40,716 nt of DNA, taken from assembly GCA_014904985.1 (NCBI GenBank), contig MU129154.1, positions 37,433 to 78,148 on the forward strand. Reading direction: 5' to 3'. Below the pieces are notes generated by a model, which searched no databases, was not told the DNA's origin, and saw nothing but the letters and a program-made list of their open reading frames with translations. The translations under genes and the position numbers were made by a program. Shown here piece after piece: positions 1 through 8,699 of the stretch (its first letter is position 1; the number at the start of each line of letters is the position of its first letter). This stretch comes from Hydnum rufescens UP504 (lineage: Eukaryota > Basidiomycota > Agaricomycetes > Cantharellales > Hydnaceae).

Positions 1-336
1 CCTATGCAGTCGTATGCGGTGCATATATACCATGAACATATTTAAATTTGGGCCAATTCTGACCCATAGAAATGGCCCAATCCACTTTGCAATTAGGATA
101 TCGTGCCTTATTGAGCTCTAACTTACTATTGCTGTCTTTTTCATTTTTTTGGGAAAATATTCACTGAATATTGATTTATTCCATGTCTATATACCTGCTA
201 TTACTATGTATTGTACTTGTAGCGCCAGCACTTGGGGGCGCTTTTTGGGTACTGGCAATTGCCGGCATTGAGTTTTCATCTTCCTTCGAAATCTCCGCGA
301 ACCACAACAGGCAACCGCCTGGAAAGGCAACCAAAC
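1..336. other. No gene recognised
   Basis: AT-rich leader before the tandem array. Short open frames occur on both strands (for example about 176-377) but have no recognisable domain and overlap each other. The last part (about 280-336) is the exon-like half of the first array unit. Confidence 0.4.
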
Positions 337-577
337 GACCACACACCCCCCGCTGCGGGTGTGTGGTCACAAGGTGAGTTTTTTTGCTAGTGGATACAAC
401 GGTGCAAAAAGAGCAGCGAAAGCTGCTCTTTTTGCGCTGCTTTGAAATTTTATACTAACGCGTCTTTTATCATTTATTATTTCTAGATTGAGGCCTGGTC
501 CAAGGCACAACCAAAACACGCGAAATGACGAGGGCCCAAACAGCAACGCGACACGGCAACCCAACAAACGGCAACGC

Positions 578-667
578 GCCAAGTGACGCGACACACGACA
601 ACGTACCAAACGACGCGACACACGGCAACGCGCCAAACGACGCGACACACGGCAACACGCCAAACGA
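578..667 (+). repeat. 27-bp minisatellite in an exon-like segment
   Basis: About three and a half copies of a 27-bp unit containing AACGACGCGACACACGGCAA. Because 27 is a multiple of 3, the frame opening at 525 encodes a nine-residue repeat, NDATHGNAP with variants. It lies in the exon-like piece between the intron-like segments 374-486 and 740-851. Confidence 0.7.
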
Positions 668-1693
668 GGACGCGACCGCGCTAAATAAGGGCCCCAGGAA
701 CCACACACCTGCCATGGCGGGTGTGTGGTCCTATATAAGGTGAGTCCCTACCCCCCCAGTAGCTACAGCTGTGCAAAAAGAGCAGCGAAAGCTGCTCTTT
801 TTGCGTGGCGTTTAATTCTTAACTAATTTACAACCTTTTATTCTATTGTAGGTCCTCACTTCTCGCGCCAACGAATACCGACGCAAAACCCCCCGTAACC
901 CACCTATCGACGCCCGAACGACGGGACCTGGGGGGACCCGTCCAAACCGCCGTACATATGAGCCGGAGTACGGCCCCAGTACCCCACACCCGCTGCAGCG
1001 GGTGTGGGGTACTACAAAGTAAGTTTTATTTTTTTATTTCTTATTCTTGTGGCGCAAAAAGAGCAGCGTACGCTGCTCTTTTTGCGTTGCATTCATTTTC
1101 AACTAACCCATTATTATTTCTCTAGATCCTGGCCAGAACCCGCGCGAACGCCCAACCACAAACCCGCGAACGACCCCCCACAAACGAAAACCGCAGGGAG
1201 GACATACAAACCACGGTACGTACTGAGCCGGAGTACACGACCCCAGTACCCCACACCCGCTGCAGCGGGTGTGGGGTACTACAAAGTAAGTTTTATTTTC
1301 TTTATTTCTTATTCTTGTGGCGCAAAAAGAGCAGCGTACGCTGCTCTTTTTGCATTGCATTCATTTTCAACTAACCTATTATTATTTCTCTAGCTCCTGG
1401 CCAGAACCCACGCGAACGCCCAACCACAAACCCACGGAACGACACGCCGCAAACGAAACCTGCGAACGACCCCCCACAAACGAAAACCGCAGGGAGGACC
1501 CATACAACCCGCCGTACGAGCCGGAGTACAGGACCCCAGTACCCCGCACCCGCTGCAGCGGGTGTGGGGTACTGCAAGGTATGTTTTGTTTTTGTTTTTA
1601 TTTTGTATTCTTGTGGCGCAAAAAGAGCAGCGTAAGCTGCTCTTTTTGCGCTGCATTACTGTTCCGCTAATGTTTCATTTTAAATTTCTCTAG

Positions 1694-2137
1694 ATCCTGA
1701 ACCAGAACCCGCATACACCCCCAACCACAAACTCGCCGAATGACACGCCGCAAACGAAAACCACGAACAAGCCCCCATGAACGAAAACCGCTCCCTCGAG
1801 GGAGCGCCCAAATGGACCCGGCCCTGACCGGGGCATATGAACCCCACCCAGGTGTGGTGGGTATATGCAGGTGCGTGACCTGCAGGAACTATACCCCCCC
1901 TGTGGTGGCAGACCCCGGGGGGGATAATATGTATATAGCATAATGTATATAATAATAGTAGTAATAATAATCATAAATAGTGAACAAATAATAATAATAA
2001 ATATATAATCTAGCACAGCCATGGATTGGCCGAAATGGCCATATTTTGGCCATACTGTATGGGGGACCTATTAGGTACCATTTTCTGCCCCAAAAATGGT
2101 ACCTAAATTAGGTCCCCCATGTGACTGACCAGGCTGG
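1694..2137 (+). repeat. Divergent long array unit with AT-rich segment
   Basis: This unit lacks the normal palindrome A. It holds a perfect 18-bp palindrome around CTCGAG (1789-1806), short GGTGTGG-type inverted pairs (about 1830-1920), then GGGGGGATAATATGTATATA followed by an AT-rich run that ends in a TAG acceptor-like site near 2012. The same order (G-run, ATAATATGTATATA, AT-rich run, TAG) recurs at about 4960-5045, so this is a repeat family and not local noise. Confidence 0.5.
2060..2121. repeat. Long inverted repeat (hairpin) of about 26-bp arms
   Basis: Arms ATGGGGGACCTA-TTAGGTACCATTTT and their complement flank a loop of about 8-9 nt, with a one-base bulge. It sits just upstream of the intron-like segment 2138-2236. 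It is unlike hairpins A and B, and a MITE-like insertion or a structured RNA element are both possible. Confidence 0.7.
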
Positions 2138-3300
2138 GTATATAGTGTTTTTTACTGGTTTCAGACACACAAAAAGAGCAGCTGCTGCTGCTCTTTTTGC
2201 GCGACCTTTGATTTCAACTAACATATACTATTCTAGGTCAACATATCCCACCCCAATGCGCGAAGTCACACAGCCACAAGCCCAACCCACGGGCCCACCA
2301 AGACCCCACAAAACGCCGCACCCCATTACACACGAACATGCCAACGAATGAAGGACAATGCACGCCCGAAGCCACAGGAAATGAGGGAGCCACACACCCA
2401 CTACGGCAGGTGTGTGGCCACATAAAGTATGTATTTTTTCAATAGCTACAAACGCGCAAAAAGAGCAGCAGTTGCTGCTCTTTTTGCATGAGTTTTTTAA
2501 ACTAACTTATCTTGTATTCTAGGCCAAGACACCCACCCCAATGTGCGAAGTCATGCAGCCACAAACCCAACCTGCGGGCCCACCAAGACCCCATGAAATG
2601 CCGCACTCCATTATGCATGAATGTGCCAATGAACGAAGGACAACGCATGCCTGAAGCCACAGGAAATGAGGGAGCCACACACCTGCTGCAGTGGGTGTGT
2701 GGCAACATAAAGTATGTATTTTTTTAATAGCTACAAATGTGCAAAAAGAGCAGCAGTTGCTGCTCTTTTTGCATGAGTTTTTTAAACTAACTTATCTTGT
2801 ATTCTAGGCCAAGACGCCCCACCCCAACACACAAAGTCACACAGCCACAAGCCCAACCCACGGGCCCACCAAGACCTCACGAAACGCCACACCCCATTAC
2901 GCACGAATGCACCAACAAATGAAGGACAACGCACACCCAAAGCCACAGGAAATGAGGGAGCCACACACCTGCTGCAGCGGGTGTGTGGCGACATAAAGTA
3001 TGTATTTTTTAATAGCTACAAACACGCAAAAAGAGCAGCAGTTGCTGCTCTTTTTGTGCGAGTTTTTTAAACTAACTTATCTTTTATTCTAGGCCAAGAC
3101 GCCCCACCCCAATGCGCAAACCACACAACCGTGAGCCCAAACCCACTCACCCCCCAGTCGCCAATGAAACCCCGCATACAAACACGTACCGCCATGAGAA
3201 TGAAAATGGGCGAAGGAACAAGGATGCACACATGAAGCCGCAGAGGAAATAAAGAGCCACACACCCGCTACTGTGGGTGTGTGGTAATCTTTAAAGTAAG

Positions 3301-4689
3301 TATATATTTACATGTCCGACTGTTGTAAGTAGGATGGTTATCAACCAATCCAACTACTGTCCACAAGGTTGAGCCAGGGACGAAAGAGGGGATCACAGAT
3401 CTAATCCGGTTGTTTAGATTCGAGTGGAGGAAGGTCTTTTGGACAGGGGGAATTGCAGTGAGCCAGCAAAGCCCAAGCAATTAAGTGAGAATGTGTATTT
3501 CAGTCAAATTACCACATCCTAAAAATCCCTTCTTGAGACCTTAGTCAAAGTGTAGTTAGAATTCGCTTTTTGTAGTGAGAAATCACCCAGGAACCAGCAG
3601 CTGTTCAAGGAGCTTCAAACTGGAGGGAGGGGGAGAACTAATGAATTTGTGTGCTAGCTGCACCTAATATACAATCCAGACTTCGACTCAATAGAAAGTG
3701 AAAAAGTCGGACATAAGGGACACACAGAGAAAAAGAAATAAAGTTAAAATCTTCAAAACTGATGGAGATATCTCAATTTCAAAATAAAAGGGGAGATTGA
3801 CACATTACATGCTATTCCTCCTTCAAACCTGGACAAGTTCCCTTAAGAAAAAGTGAAATAGGTCTCCCTGAGGGTCTTCTCCATCGGACATAAGAGGGCC
3901 GGAAGTAATTCGCTATTTTGAATGGTGGAGCAAGGGGGAGTCATGGGGAGGGAGTTGTCTTGTGAAAAATGGAGTTCATGTCTGCTCATTTTGCCCTTGG
4001 TACCGTTCGATGCACATTTTTAACAGCTTTCAGGGCGAGGTACTCGTGAATGAATCCAATAAGAATTGGCTTCAAAAATCAAGAAATACTCTTTCAGAGT
4101 ATGGATCATGGAAAGATATTGTTACAGGGACCGCATTTTTGATCCGTTCGGTTTGTGTTTGGTACCGTTCGATAGGTACGATTCGTATCTCTCTGGGCGC
4201 AGTCGTTTCGAGTCGATCCAATCAAAAATGATGGAGAAATTCGAAAAATACTCCTTCAGAGTAGTGCAGCCCCTATCTGGATCATGTGACGGATCTGCAA
4301 GTCCAGAATCAGAACTAGACCCGGTCTGCATCATTACATATTCACAATTCATCGCCCTTAAGGCAATAGGATGGCTTGGAAGAGCAGGCAAGTCATCCAG
4401 TCTTGAAGAAAGATGGCAAGTTGAATTGCCTTGTCCAAAGAAAATGGACTTGAAGTAGGGCATAAACTGCCCCTTTTTGATGAGGACTGTTGAAGTCCGA
4501 TGGATAGTCAATAAATTGACTGGTGGACATGGTAAAGGAATGAGGCAATATTATAGGTTGGAAAGGGTAGGAATCCAATTGATTTCTTGAATAAACGAAT
4601 GGCGATAAAATTAAATGAGCGTGGTGACATATAATTGATTCGTTCGTAGGGAAAATGGGCCTTGGATGAGGATTCTATGGTGTAGGGAT
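3301..4689. other. Unrecognised stretch with a degenerate direct repeat
   Basis: No gene is supported. Two diverged copies of a segment starting TGGTACCGTTCGAT and ending ATACT(C/T)TTCAGAGTA lie at about 3998-4101 and 4158-4263 (period near 160 bp). A small open frame at 4066-4458 (+) crosses the second copy but overlaps an equally long frame on the other strand. The short minus frame at 3268-3480 has no recognisable domain. Confidence 0.4.
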
Positions 4690-5090
4690 TTATCCCTCCA
4701 ACACCGTGCAAAAGGAGCAGCATAGGCTGCTCCTTTTGCATTGGTTTTCTTTTATTTATTTTTACTAAGGTAGTACCTTATTTAATGTAGGTGCCCACTA
4801 CCCACGCCATCCCCAAAACACGCGACCCCGAACAAAGCAACCCACAACCCCACCGACCGAACACCTGCAAGAATGGGGTGTGGCCCCCAGATGAAATATG
4901 CAGGTAAAATGAAGTGTGTTGCCACCAGGTGGGTGTGGCCCTGCTGGGTGCAACCCCCCCCCCTTGTGGGCGGGGGATAATATGTATATAATATTAATAA
5001 TTATTGATGAGAATAAACAATACAGTAATAAGTAAATAATTGTAGCTGCCGATAAGCCCATATGGCCCGTTGACCCACTTGGGGCCATTC
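4690..5090 (+). repeat. Dispersed copy of the hairpin intron unit
   Basis: A hairpin B variant lies at 4708-4739 with arms GCAAAAGGAGCAGC and GCTGCTCCTTTTGC. An A-to-G change in the left arm is matched by T-to-C in the right arm compared with the array copies. An acceptor-like TAG follows at 4788-4790, then an exon-like segment, a poly-C/G run and GGGGGATAATATGTATATA with an AT-rich tail (about 4974-5045), as in the unit at 1694-2137. The copy lies 1.6 kb from the array. Confidence 0.65.
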
Positions 5091-5225
5091 CTGGGCTTGC
5101 CAGGACCTATCCTGATACCCCCAGCCAAATATGAGGTTTATATCAAAATGCCTATGGGCAGACTTATGGATTGACCTAAGGTCACCCTCTTGAAATTATT
5201 TGATATCAAAGGATTTTGATGCCTC

Positions 5226-6660
5226 TTAGGCTTTTGATTTGATGCAGTTTGACATACCTATTAAGGCCCCTCTAAGTGGCTGACCAAGGTGGAGCATCAC
5301 TTGGGCAAGCTTGGCCAGATGTTTGAGCCACTTCTTCTCTGGGACAGATACATGCTTTAGGGTGATATCCCATGCAAATCCAACATACACCACTGAAGTT
5401 GAAAACTGTTTGGTCTTGATGTCATTGACCAACCAACCAAGGGATGTGATGAGGTGAAGGATGTCATCCAGAGTATACTTGTACTGGTAGGACTGAGGGG
5501 AGAGCTCCCTTGAGGGGGTATGGGTTGGGAGAAGGTCATCGACCCACTTGATGAAGAATGTGACACCAAGAGCAGCCTTGACAATGTCAACTGTGGCATC
5601 AGTGGCCACCCCAAGAGTACCAGCTGCAGAAGAGAGGCCAAAGGGGTTGAAGTGGTCCACATAGATCCCACTATCTGTGAGAACTGCCAAGAAAGGCTTG
5701 TGGGCAGGCAGAACAGGCATCTGACAATATGCAGCTGCAAAATCGATCTGTGCTGCTTCTGCACCAGGAGGGGCAGATGCAACCTAAAGAGGGAGCTAAG
5801 TAAGCCATCATTATCTGGCACAAATAACCCTTCTGTCAAGGAAGCATCCTGATGGGTCTTGTATGCCTGGCAGGGTGTGCCAATGGCTAACACCCACTCA
5901 GTGTGCCAATGGCTAACACCTTAGGCAATGATGCGCACAATGGCTAATGCCCACATGGTGTTCCAATGGCTAACACCTTAGGCAATGATGCACACAATGG
6001 CTAACACCCACATGGTGCACCAATGGCTAACACCCACACAGTGCACCAATGGCTAACACCAACACAGTGTGCCAATGGCTAACACTGGAGACAAAGATGC
6101 GCTCAATGGCTAACATCAAGGTAGTGCACCAATGGCTAAGACAGAACCTCATGACAGGATGCTAAAGGGGAAGGCTGAGAGATTAGGAAACAGTACTCAC
6201 CCAATCAGCCATGATCTGGGCTGTACCCCATGAGGTGAGGAAATCATCTGAGTCAATGAAGTCATTCACAGACATGCCAAAGGGATCGTGAAAGGATAGG
6301 TTCTGAACCATCCACCACCAGTCTGGGCCATTGCCAGGCTTTGGGACCAATGCCAGAGGAGCAGTGTGGAAAGGGCCACCATAGAAGTGCTCAGCTTGCT
6401 GGACTGTAACTGGGCCTGACATGCGACCCAGGGAGACCTCCTTGGCAAGCTTAACTTGTATAATGGAGTCTTCCTCAGAAGTGGAATAATGATTGGGAGG
6501 AAGGAAAGTGTTGGTGATTGTGGGCATGTCCAAGCCAATGGGGAAGCCATGAATGATATTGTGGACGAGGGAAGGATAGCAAGCAGCCACATTTGCAGCA
6601 GCCATTGCAGAGGCAAAGGCAGCTGCCAGCAATGGGGTCCGGGCAAACTCACTGGGCATG
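5226..6660 (-). pseudogene. Reverse transcriptase, two exons split by a minisatellite intron
   Basis: Exon 1 (about 6660-6201) carries the RT fingers: the PLALVPKPGNG strand, the VQNLSF block, and SVNDFIDSDDF...WGTAQIMADW. The intron is 6200-5784 (417 bp; donor GTGAGT, acceptor CTTTAG). Exon 2 (5783-5226) resumes in phase with VASAPPGAE, then the palm motif IDFAAAY (catalytic Asp at 5744-5742), FGLSSAAG, the catalytic WVDD (5546-5535), and a thumb/connection region (LGW, VGFAWD). Splicing restores the conserved order from MADW-V through APPG to the first catalytic Asp. The frame differs from that of Gag, and the 3' end is missing, so the copy is judged non-functional. Confidence 0.75.
5877..6140. 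repeat. CCAATGGCTAACACC minisatellite within the RT intron
   Basis: Ten copies of CAATGGCTAA, mostly within CCAATGGCTAACACC, alternate with short spacers (CACATGGTG, TTAGGCAATGATGC). They fill most of the RT intron 5784-6200. The two longer spacer types repeat in a higher-order pattern, suggesting unequal exchange. Confidence 0.85.
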
Positions 6661-7854
6661 GGAACAAACTTGGGCCCCATGTGCTTGGGAGAGACAGACT
6701 GAACAGACATGGTAGTGCTCACGCCCCTTGCGACAACCCTTACTGGTGTTGAATGCAAAGCAGACATGCCAATTATCTGCCTTGATTGTGAGGTCACCAT
6801 TGCGGAACCGGCATTTGGAGGATTGATCAGGACAGACATTAGCAAGGTGCCCCTCTTGGCCACAGAGGACACAACAGGCAGAGGAGGGGGGTCACTCATT
6901 GCTCGATCAAAACCGCTTGGTCCCTGGGGATGCACTATGGTGGTACCCCAGATGAGTATCCTGTGCACTGGGGCCTGGGATACCCTTGGCCAGAGCTGCC
7001 AGCTGTTGGCGAGTCTCCATCTCCTGTTCATCCCATACCTCTCTGTCAAACCTCTCTAGCACCACGAATGTGCTGTCACTGCTCATCACAAAATGCCCAT
7101 GAGGCTGCAGCCATGTCAGCCGCACAAAGGAATCGAAATGAGATATGACACTGAAAAGACCAGGTTGATTGAAGTATTCATGGAGGAACAAGCGATGCTG
7201 GTATTTGTGGAAGTCATTGAAGACATCAGGAGGGAAGACCTCTTCATAGACCCGGGTCAGGCCTTTGTAGCACTCCACAAAATCCTCGTGTGTGATTGAC
7301 CGTTCCTTGATGGCATAACTGTCCATAACAATGACAGTCTTCTTCTTATTGGTCGAAATGTCAATCTCAGTCTTTGTTGGATAGTTGGTGTTAGAGAGAC
7401 AGTGTTCCCACATCTCATGAATGGAAAACATGGGGAGGGGGGCATATTGCATTTCGCAAACATGCCTCATGAGGTCAGGGGCTGCATATTCCCCACTGGC
7501 CAGTAAGCCAGCAAGGCTCCTCTCTGGCTGAAGGGTGGCAGTACTAGAAGGGGAGAGGGATGCAGTTGGATTGCGAGGAGTGTTGCTTTCAGTGGCCTCA
7601 GCCCCTGGGTTGGGTCGGCTATTGCCTCTGTTTCCTACAGTGTTGGTAGCTTCCCAGTCCACCATGTTTTCAGCAATGGCTGCCTCAAACTCAGACTGAG
7701 ACATTGTGAGTCCAAGTCGCTTGTTCTTTGCTTTGAGGAGCTGGGCAAAAAGTTTTCGAGCCTCATTCTTTGCATTGCTCTCCTGTGCTGGACCTGCACT
7801 GCCAGGGTTAAGGGGGCTGCTTGACGAGCCTGGGATGACATGACTAGGGGTCAT
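6649..7854 (-). pseudogene. Gag-like protein with CCHC zinc knuckle (broken)
   Basis: The minus-strand frame is open from about 7866, with the first ATG at 7854, to a TGA at 6907. It then continues in the same frame, past a second TGA, to 6649. The first part (about 310 residues) is Ser/Pro-rich at the N-terminus, then has a helical core (AIKERSITHEDFVECYKGL, FHKYQHRLF) typical of Gag-like regions in mushroom retroelements. The tail holds a textbook C-x2-C-x4-H-x4-C knuckle (codons 6873-6832) followed by a second Cys/His cluster ending near 6655. The role would be nucleic-acid binding in a particle. The two in-frame stops and the frame change into the RT indicate decay; a programmed frameshift is less likely but cannot be excluded. 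Confidence 0.65.
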
Positions 7855-7940
7855 ATCACTAGGCACAACCCACTATCAGCAGCACCAGCAGTCAAACCAC
7901 TCTGGACTGGATTGATGATGCCAGGGGAAACCATGATGAA

Positions 7941-8600
7941 TGCAAATTTATATTCAAACTGACAAGGAAGATTGATGTGCAAGAGTTCCAGTTGAGTGGA
8001 TCAAGTACAGTCAAGAACACATGACTCTGCCGCTTGACTGATTATCTAACTGGGAGACTGAGGCTCGTTCCTCATTCTCAGTCTCTGTCAATCAATTAGG
8101 TAGTAAAATAATTAGGTAATAGATTAGTAGGTAGTTATATAATGAGTTCATTAGGTAGTATTAATTATGTAATAAATTTACCTTATGGCCAAGGCTGTCA
8201 TTGCATTTTTTTTGAAGGCAAATCCGGCTATGTGTAGCTACACTGATTCATTCAATACTTGCCCATAGATGTAACTACACTAAATAAATCAGGTAGAAAC
8301 CATGTAGCTACACTATTTGAAGCACTCTATAGGGTGTAGCTACATCACTACCCTGAGGCACAGAACTGTAGCTCCACTAATAGTTGAATTCAAAAATGTA
8401 GCAACACTACCCCTGAGCTCCTGGGGGCTCCGCCCCTGGACCCCCGGTGGTGCTACACTTCAGGTTGTGTAGCTACACTTATTTATATGGAACATTCTGA
8501 CTGTAGCTCCACAAAGGTACACATTCAGTCCTACCTTGTTAGGTTGACATCCGCACAGGACGAAGTCAACCCAAGGAAGTTGCCGAAATGGGGGGCCTGA
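7941..8600. repeat. Intergenic segment with TGTAGCTACA cluster
   Basis: No gene. An AT-rich run with repeated TTAGGTAGTA-like words lies at about 8096-8182. From 8232 to 8512 the palindrome GTGTAGCTACAC and variants recur about nine times (intact cores at 8232-8243, 8303-8312, 8335-8344 and 8467-8478; mutated forms such as TGTAACTACA, TGTAGCTCCA and TGTAGCAACA between). A GC-rich island GGGGGCTCCGCCCCTGGACC lies within the cluster at about 8426-8446. This could be the subterminal repeat region of a transposable element. Confidence 0.55.
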
Positions 8601-8699
8601 GGTGATCATTTGGGAGCTCGACCAGTTGGGAGAACTTTGGCCAGCTATTTCTACCTGGTGTACACTCAGAAATCTGGATACCAACCACCACCCTAGTTC
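8601..8699 (+). promoter_or_regulatory. Conserved segment immediately upstream of gene copy 1
   Basis: From about 8606 the sequence (ATTTGGGAGCTCGACCAGTT onward to CACCCTAGTTC just before ATG) matches the same segment before copies 2, 4, 6 and 7. Only about 95 bp of the usual 330-bp upstream block is present; sequence before 8600 is unrelated. This marks the left edge of the gene array. Confidence 0.6.

Larger units (their letters stand above)
404..3057 (+). repeat. Hairpin B set inside the intron-like segments
   Basis: Perfect or near-perfect 30-32 nt inverted repeats with 13-14 bp arms GCAAAAAGAGCAGC / GCTGCTCTTTTTGC and a 4-nt loop. Positions: 404-435, 773-804, 1054-1085, 1322-1353, 1618-1649, 2170-2199, 2456-2487, 2741-2772 and 3026-3057. 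The loop varies: GAAA (a GNRA tetraloop) in the first two, GTAC or GTAA in the next three, TGCT at 2170, and AGTT in the last three. The arms hardly change. Every copy lies between a donor and a branch/acceptor signal, about 30-40 nt after the donor. Confidence 0.85.
337..3284 (+). repeat. Palindrome A set at the exon-like ends
   Basis: Inverted repeats built on CCACACACC...GGTGTGTGG lie a few bases upstream of each donor. Positions: 337-368, 701-728, 978-1013, 1245-1280, 1538-1573, 2389-2418, 2674-2703, 2960-2989 and 3257-3284. Several contain a central CTGCAG. The outer arm differs between units (GACC/GGTC, AGTACC/GGTACT, GC/GC) but generally stays self-complementary. Confidence 0.8.
337..3300 (+). 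repeat. Tandem array of hairpin-bearing intron-like units
   Basis: About nine units of roughly 270-370 bp. Each unit reads: palindrome A at an exon-like end, a donor (GTGAGT, GTAAGT or GTATGT), an intron-like segment with hairpin B, a CTAAC-like branch site, and a pyrimidine-rich TAG acceptor. Intron-like segments seen: 374-486, 740-851, 1019-1125, 1286-1393, 1579-1693, 2138-2236 (weak donor), 2427-2522, 2712-2807 and 2998-3092, all 95-115 bp. A last donor at 3296 has no clear partner. The splice signals give the plus orientation, since both hairpins are symmetric. The exon-like pieces (160-253 bp) are Pro/His/Thr/Asn-rich when translated and have mixed lengths modulo 3, so one long coding sequence is not established. 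The array could be an intron-rich noncoding transcript, a decayed repetitive gene, or an amplified transposon fragment. Confidence 0.75.
5100..7940 (-). mobile_element. Degenerate Gag-CCHC-RT retrotransposon, 3'-truncated
   Basis: On the minus strand the order is a Gag-like region, a CCHC knuckle, then a reverse transcriptase. The RT carries the palm motifs D-FAAAY and WVDD. No RNase H, integrase or tyrosine recombinase follows: the RT frame ends at 5226, where a donor-like GTATGT (5257-5251) suggests a further intron, and the sequence beyond about 5100 is unrelated. No terminal repeats were found. The RT style (FGLSSAAG, then WVDD, then LGW and VGFAWD) resembles DIRS-like or related basidiomycete retroelements; that family assignment is inference. 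Frame breaks show that it is decayed. Confidence 0.75.

Noticed and set aside
367..708. Minus-strand Arg/Cys-rich ORF
   Set aside because: It is the complement of the 27-bp minisatellite and owes its openness to the repeat. The splice-like signals point to the plus strand.
337..3300. CRISPR-like array
   Set aside because: Regular palindromic repeats are present, but units are about 300 bp with splice signals, and the spacers are related to each other. The context is eukaryotic.
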